A stretch of DNA of 64,000 nucleotides, from positions 1,922,001 through 1,986,000 of the forward strand of contig NZ_CP159834.1 of the NCBI RefSeq assembly GCF_047730165.1. Direction: 5' to 3'. Both the position numbers and the translations under genes were made by a program. This stretch comes from Patiriisocius sp047730165 (GTDB taxonomy: Bacteria > Bacteroidota > Bacteroidia > Flavobacteriales > Flavobacteriaceae). Under the pieces are notes generated by a model. It was not told where the DNA came from. It made no database searches and saw only the letters and a list, made by a program, of their open reading frames with translations. Positions 9,746-17,338 of the stretch are shown here, in pieces; position 1 is the first letter of the stretch; every line of letters starts with the position of its first letter.

Positions 9746-10084
9746 TAGGGGGATACATAGAGACGTACTTTGTTTTATTTAGTCTTATTCGCTTCATTAT
9801 AAATAGCGCCGCTCGCTAAAAGGTACTTACATCATTCCTCCTTGTTTTTAGGGTCACATGTGCGTCTATATCAATAAATGGGCTTGCTGTACTAATGAGT
9901 GTGTTGTGGGGTGTTAGAAAAGGGTCTAGTGGGGTTGAGTAGGGGGTGACGTTGTTGTATATGGTTTGTTGCGTGGTTTAAGCACCTAATTTAGTAAATA
10001 ATTACGGACAAAGAAAGGCCGCGAGGACTTTCGCAAGTAGGCAATAAGCCAGCAATAAATTATATACGGTGTTGTATGCAGTGT
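9740..10084. other. gene-free gap at the left end of the accessory region
   Basis: No convincing gene. The part at about 9850-9955 matches the right end of the dispersed 0.7 kb repeat (GGGTGTTAGAAAAGGGTCTA at 9909-9928, shared with copies near 15020, 28150 and 36885). A hairpin with arms GAAAG and CTTTC lies at 10013-10032 just downstream of the minus-strand ATPase gene, next to the motif TGTTGTATGCA (10070-10080), which recurs inverted on the far side of that gene. Confidence 0.6.
10013..10032. repeat. cassette-boundary hairpin, left side of the AAA ATPase gene
   Basis: GAAAG ... CTTTC stem with a GCGA tip. The adjoining TGTTGTATGCA (10070-10080) is the reverse complement of TGCATACAACG-type sequence at 11564-11573 upstream of the same gene, so the gene is bracketed by inverted ends. 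Confidence 0.5.
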
Positions 10085-11536
10085 TTATATTTTAGATTTT
10101 AATTCCCTCAATATTTTTATTGATTGATTCAATTCCTTGTCAGTATATTTCTTGTTTAATTCATTTTCGGGATGATGAATAGAGTGTCTAATGTACTCCG
10201 AAAGTGAAACTTGATATTCTTTTTTTGTTTTTGAATTAATCCACTTTTTTGATTTATTTAAACCACTCAATAAAGTCTTTTCTTCAGATTCAATGTAACC
10301 ATAAAGTTCATTATGATAGTCGCTAGTTTCTATTCCGAAAACTTCATAATTCACTTCTGAATATGTGCTTGTCTTTTTTTCAATTTTGTTTATTGAAGTT
10401 TTGTGATTTTTCTTTTTTGAAACTTTATAATTTCTGTCTAAATTTCTTTTGTCAATTAGGTAGTTAGAGTGAGTTGCAAAAAATAATATATTGTTATTAC
10501 TGTTTGATGTTATTTTTATTAATTCTCCCAAAAGATTAATTTGAGCAGGTGGATGAAGATGTGTTTCTGGTTCGTCAATTAAGAGTATAGTATTTGACAA
10601 TTCTTCGTTATAATTCTCTACAGAAATAGTTAATAAAAATGAAATAAATTGTTTGAACCCATCACTTCTTTGTCCAGTAGTTTTAGGTTGGAATTTAACA
10701 CCATTGTCTTCAATTAGAAGTGATATCTTATTGTTATTAATTTGGAAGGTAATTGATATTGGATGTTCTGGCCATACTTTGTTTATGTGTTCTGTAGTAA
10801 GTTCACTTAATTTTGATTGTAAACTACTTATTGAAACTGGCGAAGTCAATTTTGCAATCTCTTTTTTCAAAGAATCTTCTTTAATTCCAGCCAAACTAAA
10901 ACAGTTAAGCAAGGGAATAGATGTTTCTTTTGGTTCTGTTGAGAATTTTAATAAATCAATATCATCTAATATTAAATATTCTGGACTTGATTTCCAAAAA
11001 ACTACGTTGTGACTTATGTTCCAAAAATATTTTGGTAATACACTTTCAAAAAATGTAGGCAAGTTGAAATCTTCTAATTCGTTTTCTTCTTTTCCTTTTT
11101 TTGTTGGTATTTTTTCTTTTAAAGTATAATCAGAAAACATTTCAGTTTCAAATACTATACTTTCATTGAAAGTTTTAGTTGTTGTTTCATTCGGCTCAAA
11201 CTCTGTAATTATTTGGATAGATTTAATCTCAAGTTTAGTTAAAATTTCTTTTCCAAATTTATGTGTAGTTGAAAGTTCTTTTTTTAGTTGTACTAAATTA
11301 TCTTTTGAAGGAATGTAATCCAATATTATTTTGACTGGTTTTGAATCGGAAAAAAAATCTTGTGGATAAGATATGTCTTCATTGTCAAATAATGAAATTG
11401 CCTTTAGAAAACTACTTTTTCCAGATTCATTGATACCTAAAAGTGAATAAGTAAAACTATTATTAATTTCAGAAATTATAAATTCAATTTTATCAATACT
11501 CTTATAATTTTCAATTGTGATTTTTTCTAATTTCAT
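10085..11536 (-). CDS. AAA family (SMC/OLD-like) ATPase with possible C-terminal HEPN-like motif
   Basis: A 483-residue ABC-type ATPase. The N-terminus LEKITIENYKSIDKIEF is typical of AAA_15/AAA_21 proteins, followed by Walker A GINESGKSS. The signature region is near GQRSDGFKQF and Walker B is ILLIDEPETHLHP. There is no TOPRIM domain after the ATPase core, unlike OLD or GajA. The C-terminal 80 residues contain YIRHSIHHPEN, which fits the R-x4-6-H pattern of HEPN RNases; that is inference from a short motif. It stands alone between two hairpin elements, not in an operon. A phage-defence role is likely from family and setting but is not demonstrated. Confidence 0.75.
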   Translation of the reverse strand: MKLEKITIENYKSIDKIEFIISEINNSFTYSLLGINESGKSSFLKAISLFDNEDISYPQDFFSDSKPVKIILDYIPSKDNLVQLKKELSTTHKFGKEILTKLEIKSIQIITEFEPNETTTKTFNESIVFETEMFSDYTLKEKIPTKKGKEENELEDFNLPTFFESVLPKYFWNISHNVVFWKSSPEYLILDDIDLLKFSTEPKETSIPLLNCFSLAGIKEDSLKKEIAKLTSPVSISSLQSKLSELTTEHINKVWPEHPISITFQINNNKISLLIEDNGVKFQPKTTGQRSDGFKQFISFLLTISVENYNEELSNTILLIDEPETHLHPPAQINLLGELIKITSNSNNNILFFATHSNYLIDKRNLDRNYKVSKKKNHKTSINKIEKKTSTYSEVNYEVFGIETSDYHNELYGYIESEEKTLLSGLNKSKKWINSKTKKEYQVSLSEYIRHSIHHPENELNKKYTDKELNQSIKILRELKSKI

Positions 11537-11561
11537 AAATTTTTATAGTTTTTTTCTGGCA

Positions 11562-11633
11562 TTGCATACAACGACCCGGCTAAGAAATCGTAGGGGAGTT
11601 TGGAACTCTGCCCTTTCAATTTAGCACTTAGCC
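11562..11633. repeat. cassette-boundary hairpin upstream of the AAA ATPase gene
   Basis: Starts with TTGCATACAACG (inverted relative to TGTTGTATGCA at 10070). GGCTAAG (11578-11584) then pairs with CTTAGCC (11627-11633) and an inner stem AGGGGAG/CTCTGCCCT closes the arm. It is an imperfect hairpin of about 56 nt. Confidence 0.6.
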
Positions 11634-11752
11634 AAGCCAAATATTTTTATAATTATTTTTCTTTTTTCGTTATCAAAATTTTGGTTTGGCGGACTTTAAC
11701 CGAAGCTCAAAACTACCAATTTACCACTAAAACCCCTATGTTTTTTAGCCAT

Positions 11753-11765
11753 TGTTGGCAACTGT
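11753..11765. repeat. left inverted end of the DUF262 cassette
   Basis: TTGTTGGCAACTG lies immediately downstream of the minus-strand DUF262 gene. Its inverse, TAGTTGCCAACAATAG, is at 14361-14376 directly upstream of the same gene. Confidence 0.55.
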
Positions 11766-11770
11766 TGCTA

Positions 11771-14347
11771 TTAATATTTTGCTCCTTTTTCTCTGTTTTC
11801 CACTTTATGTGCAATACCAAGATTTTCCTTCTCGTCTTTTCCTCCAACAGCTAAAGGTTGAATGTGGTCTACTTCAATATCATCTCCTAGAAAAATTGGT
11901 GCAGAACTTAATGAACTCTTATTTCTTTGTTCTTTAATAATATTTAGTTTTTCATCTTCTGTTAATTTAATTTTTCGAGCATCTTTTTTGTATTTATTGT
12001 GAAAGTCAGATATCATTTTTATGTACCTATCATAACCTAGTGTTCCTTCTTGATACTCTTCTGGGATTGTTTTAATAAATTTAAATATTTCAAGAATATC
12101 CTTTTTCATTTCTATGCGATGAAATTTCACCATTTCAAAGTTGATTTTTTCAATCAAAAGCCATAAAAAATAAAAATCTTGTATTCTTCTTCTAAATCCT
12201 TTTTCACTCCTTCCTGCATTGAAAAGGAATTCCAACTCATTTTTTAAAAACTCAATTAATTCATTCTTTTCTATGTCTTTGTCGATAAGGACATATTTGA
12301 TCTTTTTAATATTACTTTTTACACTTTTAATTGAACGAATAAATTTTATTTTAACCTCTTCATCTTCTGTTAGGGTTTGCATTAATGAACTTATTCTAGC
12401 TTTAGTGCTTATTCTAGAGTTCATTCTAGTTGTTTTTTGATAAATATCAATCGTATTTGGAAGCGAAGAGGAATCCTGATAGTATTCTATATAGCACAAA
12501 GAAGTTATAAGTTCTTCATTTTCCATCCTATCTCTATCGTTTGCTCTCTTTATTTGTTTAATAAAAAACCATTTATCAACGCTTTGTTTAAGTTTTCTAA
12601 TTTCTTTGATAATATCTACATCAGCCCAAGAATTCCACATTTCAAAAGAATTTTCTCTAATAGGATACGGCTTGTCATTCAGTCGAATAAATAAATCTAT
12701 TGGGTCAAAATGAGGGTTTTGAATTGCATCAATTTCTACTAAATAGATTTGAAAATCAAAAATTTTATTTTTTAATTCCTCATCTAATTCACTAAAAGGA
12801 GTGCCATTTAGTTCTTTAAGGATTCTTAATTTCCGTAGTTTAAATTTATGATTTTTTGATTTAACTAATTTATTCTTCTCGTTTAGGAAGTCTTCACCGA
12901 TATATCCTAAAATAGTCAATAAACGCTGTTGACCATCAATAACTTCATTAACACCATCTTCTCGTTTGTAAATGAAAATGGGGGGTAGTTTTATTCCTAA
13001 TAGAATACTTTCAATTATTGATGAAGCTTTATTAGGATTAATTACTTCTTTTCTTTGATAAGAAGGCCTAATCAGAAAACGCTTTCTACTCATTGTTCTT
13101 ACTATATCATCAATTGAATTATTTGCAGGTTCTGGTTTAGATAGACGTAAGGATTCTAGTTCTTCTAATCTTGTAGTGCTTTCACCTGGTTTATTTAATT
13201 CTTTTAAATGTTCTTTAGTTTTGCTGTCAGCCGTAATGTAAATGTCAAGATTTACATCAAATTTTTCTTTAAAAAAATCTGCGGTAGTTAAATATCTTGC
13301 CATAACTTCTGATGTAAAATTATAATCAACTAAAGTGTAGTAGCCAATATTTTCATCAATAAAGTCTGATATAGTACTTATGAAATCATCATCTAAATTA
13401 TAAGTAAACTCTTCCAAATCAAGAACACCTAAACCCCATAGAAAGCACTCAAGTGATAAACGATTAATCTTTAAGTCATTTTCTGTAGAATAGTTTTTCA
13501 CTTTATTTAAGAAGTTAACCTTTATAGAAAAGTCCTCATAAATTGATTTTTCATTATCAGAGTTTTCATCAGTGAAGTATTCATATAGTTTTGATAAAGT
13601 ATTAGTTCTCCCTGTACCTCTTACGTAATAGTTTATTGGATACATTGGCATTATTAGAGACCTTCTTGTAAAGGTTAAAATCTTTTCAGTAGGCAGCTCA
13701 GTAATTGCATTTACTGGTTGTTTGAAAAAAGTGGAAAACACAAGAGACATTAAATTATCTTCATCAAATTTTTTCTTGAAGTAATTAGTAAATTGGTCAT
13801 CATCATAAATTGCATTATCAATTTCTGCTTTCTTTAATGGAGTAATCCCTGAGTTGTATCTTGAAAAAATCTCTTTCTTAACTTTGTCTTGGAGTAGAGG
13901 GTCTAATGGTGGTTTGTTTACAAGTTTAAATTCGATAATTCTCAATTTTGAGTCTAAAAAACTTTCAATTATTTCATTTTGATTTTTACCTAAGCTATCC
14001 CAACTTGCTCCTTTCAACTGTGTAAGAATACTTAAACCTTTTTTAGTAAGTGAAAATTCATTGTTCATAAAACGAAGTATCGTTTCATAGCGTTGTCGAC
14101 CATCAATAACTTCAATAGAATTATTATTATCAAAGAAGATTAATGGTGGAATTTCTGTCCCCATTAAAACACTTTCAATAAAGTATGAAGCCTTATGGTG
14201 GTCCCAAACATAATTCCTTTGATAATATGGAGAATAATCTATTTTATTTCTAGACCTTAAACTATATAAACTGTCTATTGATTTTGAGAAAGTTTCAACT
14301 TTAAGGTGTTCCTTAAAAATTTTTTCAAATTGTTCTCTTTTACTCAT
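11771..14347 (-). CDS. tandem DUF262 protein with C-terminal HNH motif (GmrSD-type restriction-like)
   Basis: The 858-residue protein holds two DUF262 domains in series. The first has YYQRNYVWD (about residue 42) and VIDGRQRYETI (about 80). The second has SYQRKEVINPNKASSIIESILLG (split here as SYQRKEVINP then SIIESILLG) and VIDGQQRLLTI near residue 465. The C-terminus ends in an HNH-like module, EVDHIQPLAVGG ... ENLG. DUF262 is the NTP-dependent part of GmrSD type IV restriction enzymes, which usually pair one DUF262 with one DUF1524/HNH. Two DUF262 copies in one chain are less usual. It is a single-gene unit bounded by inverted motifs. Restriction of modified phage DNA is the likely role. 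Confidence 0.82.
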   Translation of the reverse strand: MSKREQFEKIFKEHLKVETFSKSIDSLYSLRSRNKIDYSPYYQRNYVWDHHKASYFIESVLMGTEIPPLIFFDNNNSIEVIDGRQRYETILRFMNNEFSLTKKGLSILTQLKGASWDSLGKNQNEIIESFLDSKLRIIEFKLVNKPPLDPLLQDKVKKEIFSRYNSGITPLKKAEIDNAIYDDDQFTNYFKKKFDEDNLMSLVFSTFFKQPVNAITELPTEKILTFTRRSLIMPMYPINYYVRGTGRTNTLSKLYEYFTDENSDNEKSIYEDFSIKVNFLNKVKNYSTENDLKINRLSLECFLWGLGVLDLEEFTYNLDDDFISTISDFIDENIGYYTLVDYNFTSEVMARYLTTADFFKEKFDVNLDIYITADSKTKEHLKELNKPGESTTRLEELESLRLSKPEPANNSIDDIVRTMSRKRFLIRPSYQRKEVINPNKASSIIESILLGIKLPPIFIYKREDGVNEVIDGQQRLLTILGYIGEDFLNEKNKLVKSKNHKFKLRKLRILKELNGTPFSELDEELKNKIFDFQIYLVEIDAIQNPHFDPIDLFIRLNDKPYPIRENSFEMWNSWADVDIIKEIRKLKQSVDKWFFIKQIKRANDRDRMENEELITSLCYIEYYQDSSSLPNTIDIYQKTTRMNSRISTKARISSLMQTLTEDEEVKIKFIRSIKSVKSNIKKIKYVLIDKDIEKNELIEFLKNELEFLFNAGRSEKGFRRRIQDFYFLWLLIEKINFEMVKFHRIEMKKDILEIFKFIKTIPEEYQEGTLGYDRYIKMISDFHNKYKKDARKIKLTEDEKLNIIKEQRNKSSLSSAPIFLGDDIEVDHIQPLAVGGKDEKENLGIAHKVENREKGAKY

Positions 14348-14360
14348 ATTGTTTTTTTAA

Positions 14361-14446
14361 TAGTTGCCAACAATAGTATATATAACATATGTTCTATATA
14401 CTTCTGATATAGGCTATATGTAACATATGTTATATATACATACTAT
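14361..14446. repeat. AT-rich cassette-end hairpin
   Basis: TAGTTGCCAACAATAG is followed by a long stem: ATAGTATATATAACATATG (from 14373) pairs with CATATGTTATATATACATACTAT (to 14446) with small bulges. A nearly identical element stands at 27460-27530 upstream of another gene cassette. Confidence 0.65.
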
Positions 14447-14458
14447 AGATTAATTTTT

Positions 14459-15058
14459 AAGAGCCAAGCAGCGCAGTATAAGTCATAGCTTATTTACCTT
14501 GTTAGCACTAATTCTTTATTTTTTAAATCAAGTTACTATGCTTTCTGGCTCGTAATTTTTTATTAAGGCCAATGTAGTTCTATCTATGTGTAGTCCATTA
14601 CGGTATTCCGTAATGCGTTTTTTGTGTGGTATTGGGTCAGGTTCTAATCTATTGAGCAACAGAAAGTTTTGGTCTTTTATATTCATAGAAAAAAAATAGA
14701 TTTCTTGCTGTCCGTTTGTATCTGTGGGGTAAGATCTGGCGCTTAGGTTTTTTCTTTGCGCTTAAATACTGAAAACAATCCGGTTGGATTTCTGTCTTTG
14801 TTAGTATATCTAGTTTCTGAGCTCTTTACAAAGATGTGATAATAAGAAATAGTATGACTACGTGTAAATACGTAATTATACTATTTCTTCTGTAGTTGCT
14901 TTGAATGATGTATTGACTTCTAAGGGTTTTTGTGATGTTAGGGAGATGAACCTAACATGCATCGAGTTAGAGTGATACTTGCGGGTATATTATAAATAGA
15001 CTTACTTTACTAATGAGTGCGCTGTGGGGTGTTAGAAAAGGGTCTAGTGGGGTTGAGT
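14459..15058. repeat. dispersed 0.7 kb repeat, copy 1, with decayed coding frame
   Basis: Closely similar to 27543-28200 and, in halves, to 28985-29240 and 36515-36925; weaker to 40315-40930. Read on the minus strand, about 14528-14750 is open and reads ... NGQQEIYFFSMN ... ITEYRNGLHIDRTTLAL ... ESIVT then stop. The upstream part, near 14850-14950, contains TSFKATTEEIV. Stops and frame changes separate the two parts, so this copy is not an intact gene. A perfect stem CATTACGG/CCGTAATG lies at 14596-14615. I do not recognise the family. Confidence 0.65.
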
Positions 15059-15067
15059 GTTATTTGC

Positions 15068-15113
15068 CAACGTTTTGTGTAGAATGTGTTTTTATGCATT
15101 TTATACAATGTTG
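15068..15113. repeat. cassette-boundary hairpin
   Basis: CAACGTTTTGTGTA on the left pairs imperfectly with TATACAATGTTG on the right. The stop codon of the minus-strand GHKL remnant lies inside the right arm, so the gene ends flush with the element. Related to the hairpin at 17155-17213. Confidence 0.6.
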
Positions 15114-15527
15114 TCTGTATTTTTTTCTAATGGTATATTTTTATCTACACAATATTTGTCTATTTCAGAATCACTTTTAAAATAGTAATCGCAAAACTCA
15201 TCCAACTCTTTTTCAGTTGCATTTACATACCGGTCTGTAGCAGTAAGTAATTTTTCTGTTTGCTCAATGAATTTTGAAATCTGTTCCAATAGTTAGCCAA
15301 ACATCTTGAATAACATTTGAGGACATTCCGTGACCATCATCCTCAATTATGATTTTTTGATTGGGAGTATTTAAATCAATAAACGTAATTTTTACATTTT
15401 GTGCATCTGCGTCATAGGCGTTTTTAACCAATTCGAAGATTGCTAAACTATCACTACCGATAAGCTCATTGCCTAAAAGGCTAAGAATATGGCTTTTTGC
15501 TTTTATTTGGTGTGTACTTATTGACAT
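15101..15527 (-). pseudogene. GHKL (HSP90/histidine-kinase-like) ATPase, internally deleted and frameshifted
   Basis: The 5' part (15264-15527) encodes an ATP-binding fold: GNELIGSDSLAIFELVKNAYDAD (shown by its core AIFELVKNAYDAD, the N-box) and EDDGHGM (G1 box), ending at TIGTDFKIH and a stop. A second frame (15101-15289) continues with ISKFIEQTEKLL and reads like the C-terminal end of a larger protein. Full-length relatives have several hundred residues, so the middle has been lost and the two ends joined out of frame. It overlaps the upstream methylase stop region by 10 bp, which indicates a former operon of Xre, C5 methylase and GHKL ATPase. Confidence 0.75.
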
Positions 15528-16744
15528 ATTAATTCTTTCATTGATTTGGCAATGGCAAACGCCATTAATGGTGGAACGGCATTACCTATTTGCTTAAATG
15601 CAGCAGAACGAGAACCTTCAAAATAGAAATCATCAGGGAAAGATTGTAATCTAGCTGCTTCTCGTACAGAAATTGAACGACATTGTTTAATATCTGGATG
15701 AATATAATAATGTCCATCTTTTGCAATATGAGCAACTACTGTATGTGAAACTCCATTACCATTTACAACTTTGTATCTATCAGTAAAAGATGTTTCATTT
15801 TTATGAGTTTTTAATTCCTTAGGTAAATCGGGATATCTTAAACGTTCCTGACCCTTATTCCATTTATTTATTGCTGTTTTATATATTTTTAAATCACGGT
15901 CGTTATGTGGGCGAGAAATATGTTGAGTAACAAAATCAACACCGTTTCTTAATTCAAATTTTTCCAAATATTCATTTTTCGCAATTGTGTATTGAGCAAT
16001 TTGTAATGCATCTCCTGGTTTTAACTTAGGTAAATCTCGAAAAACATCATTAACAGTAAATTCCTCTAATACTTTTTTTATTTCAGGGAAACCAAAATCA
16101 TTATTCTTTTTCCAACCAACAATAATTATTCTTTTTCTAGCTTGTAGAACTCCATAATCAGCAGCATTTAGTGTGTCGTGATAGACTTCATAACCGATTT
16201 TACGAAAATAGGCTTTGAGATTTTTGAAGTGTTGGCCTTTGTTTGCACTTAATAAACCAGGTACATTTTCAAAAACAAATGCTTTTGGCTCATACTTTTT
16301 TAAGAATCTACCGTATTGGATATATAGCTTGTTTCTTGGGTCATTCTCAATATTTTCGTGGTGTCTACCAAGTAAAGAATATGCCTGACAAGGTGGTCCA
16401 CCGATTATTAAATCTACTTTTTTGTCGATTAAGGTTTTGTCGATTTTTGAGAATATAGATTTTATAGAATCATCAGTAATTTCAATGTTTAAAACAGAAT
16501 CTAAAATCTTTTTTGGGACTTGGTTATAAAGTTCTTCTCTAGAAATATCTCCCTTTAAATAATCTGTATAATATTCTTCTTTTTTATTTTTTATAAGAAA
16601 ATGATAAGCGGCTCTAGTTCTTATAGAATCACAGGCATATTTATCCATTTCAATGTGTGAAATTGGGTTTAAACCTGCCTTGATAAAACCTTCGGACAAA
16701 CCACCTGCACCTGAAAATAAATCTATGAAATTTAGATTTTCCAT
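15518..16744 (-). CDS. DNA (cytosine-5) methyltransferase
   Basis: The 408-residue Dcm-type enzyme has all core motifs: I DLFSGAGGLSEGF, IV GGPPCQAYS (catalytic PCQ), VI FVFENVPGLL, VIII QARKRIIIVG and X GNAVPPL. It resembles the second methylase at 24957-26216 along its whole length, including the target-recognition part (TQHISRPHN ... against TQHIARPHN ..., and HIAKDGHYYIHPDIKQ in both), so the two may recognise the same site. It lies 2 bp after the Xre regulator. Its presumed ATPase partner is broken, so it may now act as an orphan modification enzyme. Confidence 0.93.
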   Translation of the reverse strand: MENLNFIDLFSGAGGLSEGFIKAGLNPISHIEMDKYACDSIRTRAAYHFLIKNKKEEYYTDYLKGDISREELYNQVPKKILDSVLNIEITDDSIKSIFSKIDKTLIDKKVDLIIGGPPCQAYSLLGRHHENIENDPRNKLYIQYGRFLKKYEPKAFVFENVPGLLSANKGQHFKNLKAYFRKIGYEVYHDTLNAADYGVLQARKRIIIVGWKKNNDFGFPEIKKVLEEFTVNDVFRDLPKLKPGDALQIAQYTIAKNEYLEKFELRNGVDFVTQHISRPHNDRDLKIYKTAINKWNKGQERLRYPDLPKELKTHKNETSFTDRYKVVNGNGVSHTVVAHIAKDGHYYIHPDIKQCRSISVREAARLQSFPDDFYFEGSRSAAFKQIGNAVPPLMAFAIAKSMKELICQ

Positions 16745-16746
16745 AA

Positions 16747-16989
16747 TTATTTATTCAGTTTTAAATGTCCATAAACTTTTTCAAGAATCTCATTTGGGTC
16801 AGCATCTATTGCCTGTGAGATTAGATATAATTCTTCTGCTTTAAGGTTTGTATCTTCTTTTGTACTGAGATTACTAAGGCGTGATTTGTTAATACCTGTT
16901 TTCCTAGCAACTTCAGCCTTATTTATTGATTTGTCAGTAAGATACTTACCAAGAAAAGTCATATATTTTATATTGAGATTGTTCTTCAA
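16747..16989 (-). CDS. Xre-family helix-turn-helix regulator
   Basis: An 80-residue HTH protein: NKAEVARKTGINKSRLSNL is the HTH and the rest is a short helical C-terminus. It is probably a controller protein for the methylase, whose start is 2 bp downstream; small Xre controllers in this position are common in restriction-modification operons. A truncated counterpart is found in front of the second methylase at 26213-26323. Confidence 0.85.
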   Translation of the reverse strand: MKNNLNIKYMTFLGKYLTDKSINKAEVARKTGINKSRLSNLSTKEDTNLKAEELYLISQAIDADPNEILEKVYGHLKLNK

Positions 16990-17338
16990 AAGTATACAAA
17001 AGTTCCGATTTATCCAATTTTTGTAACTAAATAGATAACTATTGTTTCATATCTGATAATTGAGCGGTGGGATAAGGCAAGCTCTTTTTATTTTTTGAGG
17101 CACGAAAAAAATGAAATGTGCTTGACTGTGCGGATGGCTTTTCAGCTTGCAGGTAACGTTTCGTGTATGGTGTCGTAGCATCCCGCAGGGTGCTATGCAC
17201 TATACACATTGTTGTGTTTTCGCGCTTTCTTTTCCGTTCTGTTTGTAGCGTTGGCAAAGGTATACTCTATGACAAGTTTTGGCTCGTGCGGTTGGGTTTT
17301 TGAGCGGACTTGGCAATGTGTATGACTTTTGCGTGGGC
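16990..17338. other. gap with boundary hairpin between two methylase modules
   Basis: No credible gene. It contains the promoter side of the Xre gene (about 16990-17030) and the long hairpin at 17155-17213. The sequence right of the hairpin (GTTTGTAGCGTTGGC) is of the same style as other cassette joints in this region. Confidence 0.6.
17155..17213. repeat. long cassette-boundary hairpin
   Basis: AACGTTTCGTGTATGGTG with GTAGCATCCC on the left folds onto GGGTGCTATGCAC with TATACACATTGTT on the right over a CGCA tip. The stem is about 26 bp with bulged bases and mismatches, resembling the folded shape of integron attC sites, but the terminal boxes do not match the canonical core. It is the clearest of the hairpin series. 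Confidence 0.7.

Noticed and set aside
9480..9782. 100-residue plus-strand frame across the tRNA-Ser gene
   Set aside because: It reads straight through the tRNA promoter, the tRNA and its terminator; not a gene.
11600..11937. Plus-strand frames between the AAA ATPase and DUF262 genes
   Set aside because: They overlap the hairpin and the 3' end of the DUF262-HNH gene in antisense and have no domain signal.
17039..17257. 72-residue minus-strand frame
   Set aside because: It is composed mainly of the boundary hairpin and its flanks; no protein-like features.
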